From: TOLSYN sp963849065
Lineage (GTDB): Bacteria > Acidobacteriota > Terriglobia > Terriglobales > Acidobacteriaceae
Direction of reading: 5' to 3'
DNA length: 64,000 nt
Assembly: GCA_963849065.1 (NCBI GenBank)
Contig: CAWKFM010000005.1
Span: forward strand, 1,240,001 to 1,304,000
The notes below the pieces were generated by a model. The model did not search any database. It saw nothing but the letters and a program-made list of their open reading frames with translations, and was not told the origin of the DNA. A program made the position numbers and the translations under genes. This document shows, piece after piece, positions 62,481 through 64,000 of the stretch (positions within the stretch are counted from its first letter, which is position 1; every line of letters begins with the position of its first letter).

Positions 62481-63413
62481 ATGTCGGATACCAATGGCAA
62501 CGGGCTGCGGCTAAAGACAGGCCTGGCGGAGATGCTCAAGGGCGGCGTGATTATGGACGTCATGAGCGCGGAACAGGCGGAGATCGCCGAGAAGGCCGGT
62601 GCTTGCGCCGTGATGGCGCTGGAACGCGTCCCGGCCATGATTCGCGCCGAGGGCGGCGTGGCGCGCATGGCTTCGCCCAAGATCATCAAGGAAGTGATGG
62701 CCACGGTGAATATCCCGGTGATGGCCAAGGCGCGCATCGGTCACTTTGCCGAGGCGCAGATTCTGCAGGCGCTGGGAGTGGATTACATCGACGAGAGCGA
62801 AGTACTGACGCCGGCCGATGAAGCGCACCACATCGACAAGCACGCGTTCAAGACGCCGTTCGTCTGCGGCGCGCGCAACCTTGGCGAGGCGCTGCGGCGC
62901 ATTGCCGAAGGCGCATGCATGATCCGCACCAAGGGCGAGGCCGGTACCGGCGACGTGATCCACGCGGTGAAGCATATGCGCCAGATTGTGAGCGAGATGC
63001 GCGCGCTGACCGTGATGAGCGAGCAGGAGCTGTACCTGGCGGCCAAGACGCACCAGGCTCCGTATGAGCTGGTTCGCATGGTGGCCAAGGCGGGCAAGCT
63101 GCCGGTGCCGAACTTCAGCGCGGGCGGAATCGCCACCCCGGCGGATGCTTCGCTGGTGATGCAACTGGGCGCCGAGGCGGTGTTTGTGGGCAGCGGCATC
63201 TTTATGAAGGGCGGCGCGACGCCGCTCGACCTGAGCAATCCGAAGGAGCGCGCTGAGGCCGAGTCTCGCGCCAAGGCCATCGTGATCGCCACCACGCACT
63301 TCCAGGACCCGCAGGTTCTGGCCGAGGTAAGCGAGCAGATGACCGGCTCGATGAAGGGGCTGGCGGTGGGGAATATTGCCGAGGCGGATTTGCTGCAGAC
63401 GCGCGGCTGGTAG
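62481..63413 (+). CDS. pdxS: Pyridoxal 5'-phosphate synthase subunit PdxS
   Basis: Start at MSDTNGNGLRLKTGL, with aggagaggg upstream; the frame extends 36 codons further without homology. The 310-residue protein forms the PLP synthase core that joins ribose 5-phosphate, glyceraldehyde 3-phosphate and ammonia. Family blocks: KGGVIMDVMSAEQAEIAEKA, MALERVPAMIRAEGGVARM, VMAKARIGHFAEAQIL with the first active lysine, MIRTKGEAGTGDV with the second, and FSAGGIATPADASLVMQLGA. The ammonia comes from PdxT, encoded just downstream beyond a terminator. Confidence 0.97.
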   Translation: MSDTNGNGLRLKTGLAEMLKGGVIMDVMSAEQAEIAEKAGACAVMALERVPAMIRAEGGVARMASPKIIKEVMATVNIPVMAKARIGHFAEAQILQALGVDYIDESEVLTPADEAHHIDKHAFKTPFVCGARNLGEALRRIAEGACMIRTKGEAGTGDVIHAVKHMRQIVSEMRALTVMSEQELYLAAKTHQAPYELVRMVAKAGKLPVPNFSAGGIATPADASLVMQLGAEAVFVGSGIFMKGGATPLDLSNPKERAEAESRAKAIVIATTHFQDPQVLAEVSEQMTGSMKGLAVGNIAEADLLQTRGW

Positions 63414-63436
63414 CGGAGCGACACCTGATGAGAGAG

Positions 63437-63463
63437 GCGCAGCCTTCGGGCTGCGCTTTTTTT
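63437..63463 (+). terminator. Rho-independent terminator between pdxS and pdxT
   Basis: gcgcagcc and ggctgcgc form a perfect 8-bp stem with a ttcg tetraloop, followed by seven T residues, 23 bases after the pdxS stop. It is a strong terminator, so pdxT is either expressed from its own promoter or by read-through, giving less PdxT than PdxS. Confidence 0.92.
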
Positions 63464-63530
63464 GCTGTGTGTGGCTGACGAAAGCTTCTTGCACCTGGAT
63501 CGGGGATGTGATCGGAGGTCCACGAACTGC

Positions 63531-63561
63531 CCCACTCAAGCCAACAACCGGCTTGAATGGG
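63531..63561. repeat. Inverted repeat before pdxT
   Basis: cccactcaagcc and ggcttgaatggg can pair over 12 positions (one wobble) around aacaacc. No T-tract follows; the sequence continues gccacccg. It may be a member of an intergenic palindrome family, or a regulatory hairpin in the pdxT leader. Confidence 0.65.
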
Positions 63562-63600
63562 CCACCCGTTATTAGCAAGCTGCTAAATTAAATAGCGATG

Positions 63601-64000
63601 ATGAAGATTGGAATCCTTGCCCTGCAGGGCGACTTTGATGCGCACAGCCGTCGCGTGGCCGAACTCGGGGCAGAACCGGTGCTGGTACGCAAGCCGGAGC
63701 AACTCGCTTCGGTGGACGGGCTCATTATTCCAGGCGGCGAGTCTTCGGTGTTTTTGAATTTGCTGGGCGAGAGCGGCTTCGCCAAGCTTACGGCGTTTGT
63801 GCTGTCCAAACCTGCGTTTGGAACCTGCGCGGGCTGCATCCTGCTGGCGCGCGAGATCGAGAACCCCGCGCAGAAGGGCATCGGCGCGCTGGACATTACG
63901 GTGCGGCGCAATGCCTATGGGCGGCAGATCGACTCGACGATCGTGGAAGGTCCAAGCAAGCTTCCGGGCGGCGCGCTGGAGCAGGTTTACATCCGCGCGC
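63601..64000 (+). CDS. pdxT: Pyridoxal 5'-phosphate synthase glutaminase PdxT (cut by window end)
   Basis: The first 133 residues are present; ATG at 63598 is an alternative start. It is a class I glutamine amidotransferase: MKIGILALQGDFDAHSRRVA, the oxyanion region IIPGGESSVF (45-48) and the nucleophile Cys76 in FGTCAGCILLA. RRNAYGRQIDS is also typical. The catalytic His/Glu pair lies beyond the window. It supplies ammonia from glutamine to PdxS. No clear ribosome site is seen. Confidence 0.93.
   Translation, partial: MKIGILALQGDFDAHSRRVAELGAEPVLVRKPEQLASVDGLIIPGGESSVFLNLLGESGFAKLTAFVLSKPAFGTCAGCILLAREIENPAQKGIGALDITVRRNAYGRQIDSTIVEGPSKLPGGALEQVYIRA

Noticed and set aside
62511..63578. 355-residue minus-strand frame opposite pdxS
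   Set aside because: Shadow of pdxS; no coherent domain and spans the pdxS terminator.
1..64000. CRISPR array or tRNA/rRNA gene
   Set aside because: No regularly spaced direct repeats and no cloverleaf or rRNA-like stretch was noticed anywhere in the window.

Overview
The window looks like the chromosome of an acidobacterium (Terriglobia/Acidobacteriaceae type). This is inferred from gene content and style: a very large secreted S53 (pro-kumamolisin) protease with serine/alanine/threonine-rich Ig-like repeats, an OmpA-like barrel of the 'FGGYSYLR' type, a pyruvoyl-dependent arginine decarboxylase, a split ATP synthase cluster, and a Bacillus-type sdhCAB operon. No rRNA, tRNA or CRISPR array was seen.

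Region 1 (1-16.7 kb, all + strand) is a surface-polysaccharide cluster. It holds eight glycosyltransferases (the first cut by the window edge), a sugar O-methyltransferase, a second methyltransferase broken by a perfect 10-bp tandem duplication, a polytopic O-antigen-polymerase-like protein, a glutamine-hydrolysing asparagine synthetase and a NodU-type carbamoyltransferase. Many genes overlap by 1-4 bp, which suggests one or a few operons making a decorated (methylated, amidated, carbamoylated) glycan. An initiating sugar transferase and a flippase are not in view.

Region 2 (16.7-40.2 kb) is an accessory, heavily decayed zone. Live-looking genes are the 1829-residue S53/beta-helix protein, a HigA-like antitoxin, three small minus-strand genes (two of them zinc-ribbon-like), an outer-membrane barrel protein, an ABC exporter, an isoprenylcysteine-methyltransferase-like protein, a HipA-like kinase cassette and a UDP-glucuronate decarboxylase. 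Between them lie remnants: IS66, IS4 and VapC fragments, a truncated second ABC exporter, and at least three broken EAL-HDOD genes. Two related IS66 ends sit in inverted orientation near 17 and 30 kb. A 5'-truncated UDP-glucuronate decarboxylase remnant at 40.2 kb appears to mark the border with the core genome.

Region 3 (40.2-64 kb) is core metabolism: a PLP decarboxylase, lysS, the start of an F0 ATP synthase cluster (atpZ-atpI-atpB-atpE), pyruvoyl arginine decarboxylase, a LysR regulator divergent from glnA, a tandem TonB-C protein, glnE (which would adenylylate the adjacent glnA product), icd and mdh, two cyclophilins (cytosolic and exported), a DUF5715 protein, sdhCAB, then pdxS and the start of pdxT.

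The best candidates for something undescribed are the protease/pectate-lyase-like chimera, the HipA-like kinase cassette with its zinc-knuckle third gene (which has a paralogue 11 kb away), and the twice-occurring EAL-HDOD/ABC exporter pairing. All functions were read from the sequence by eye; no database search was run.
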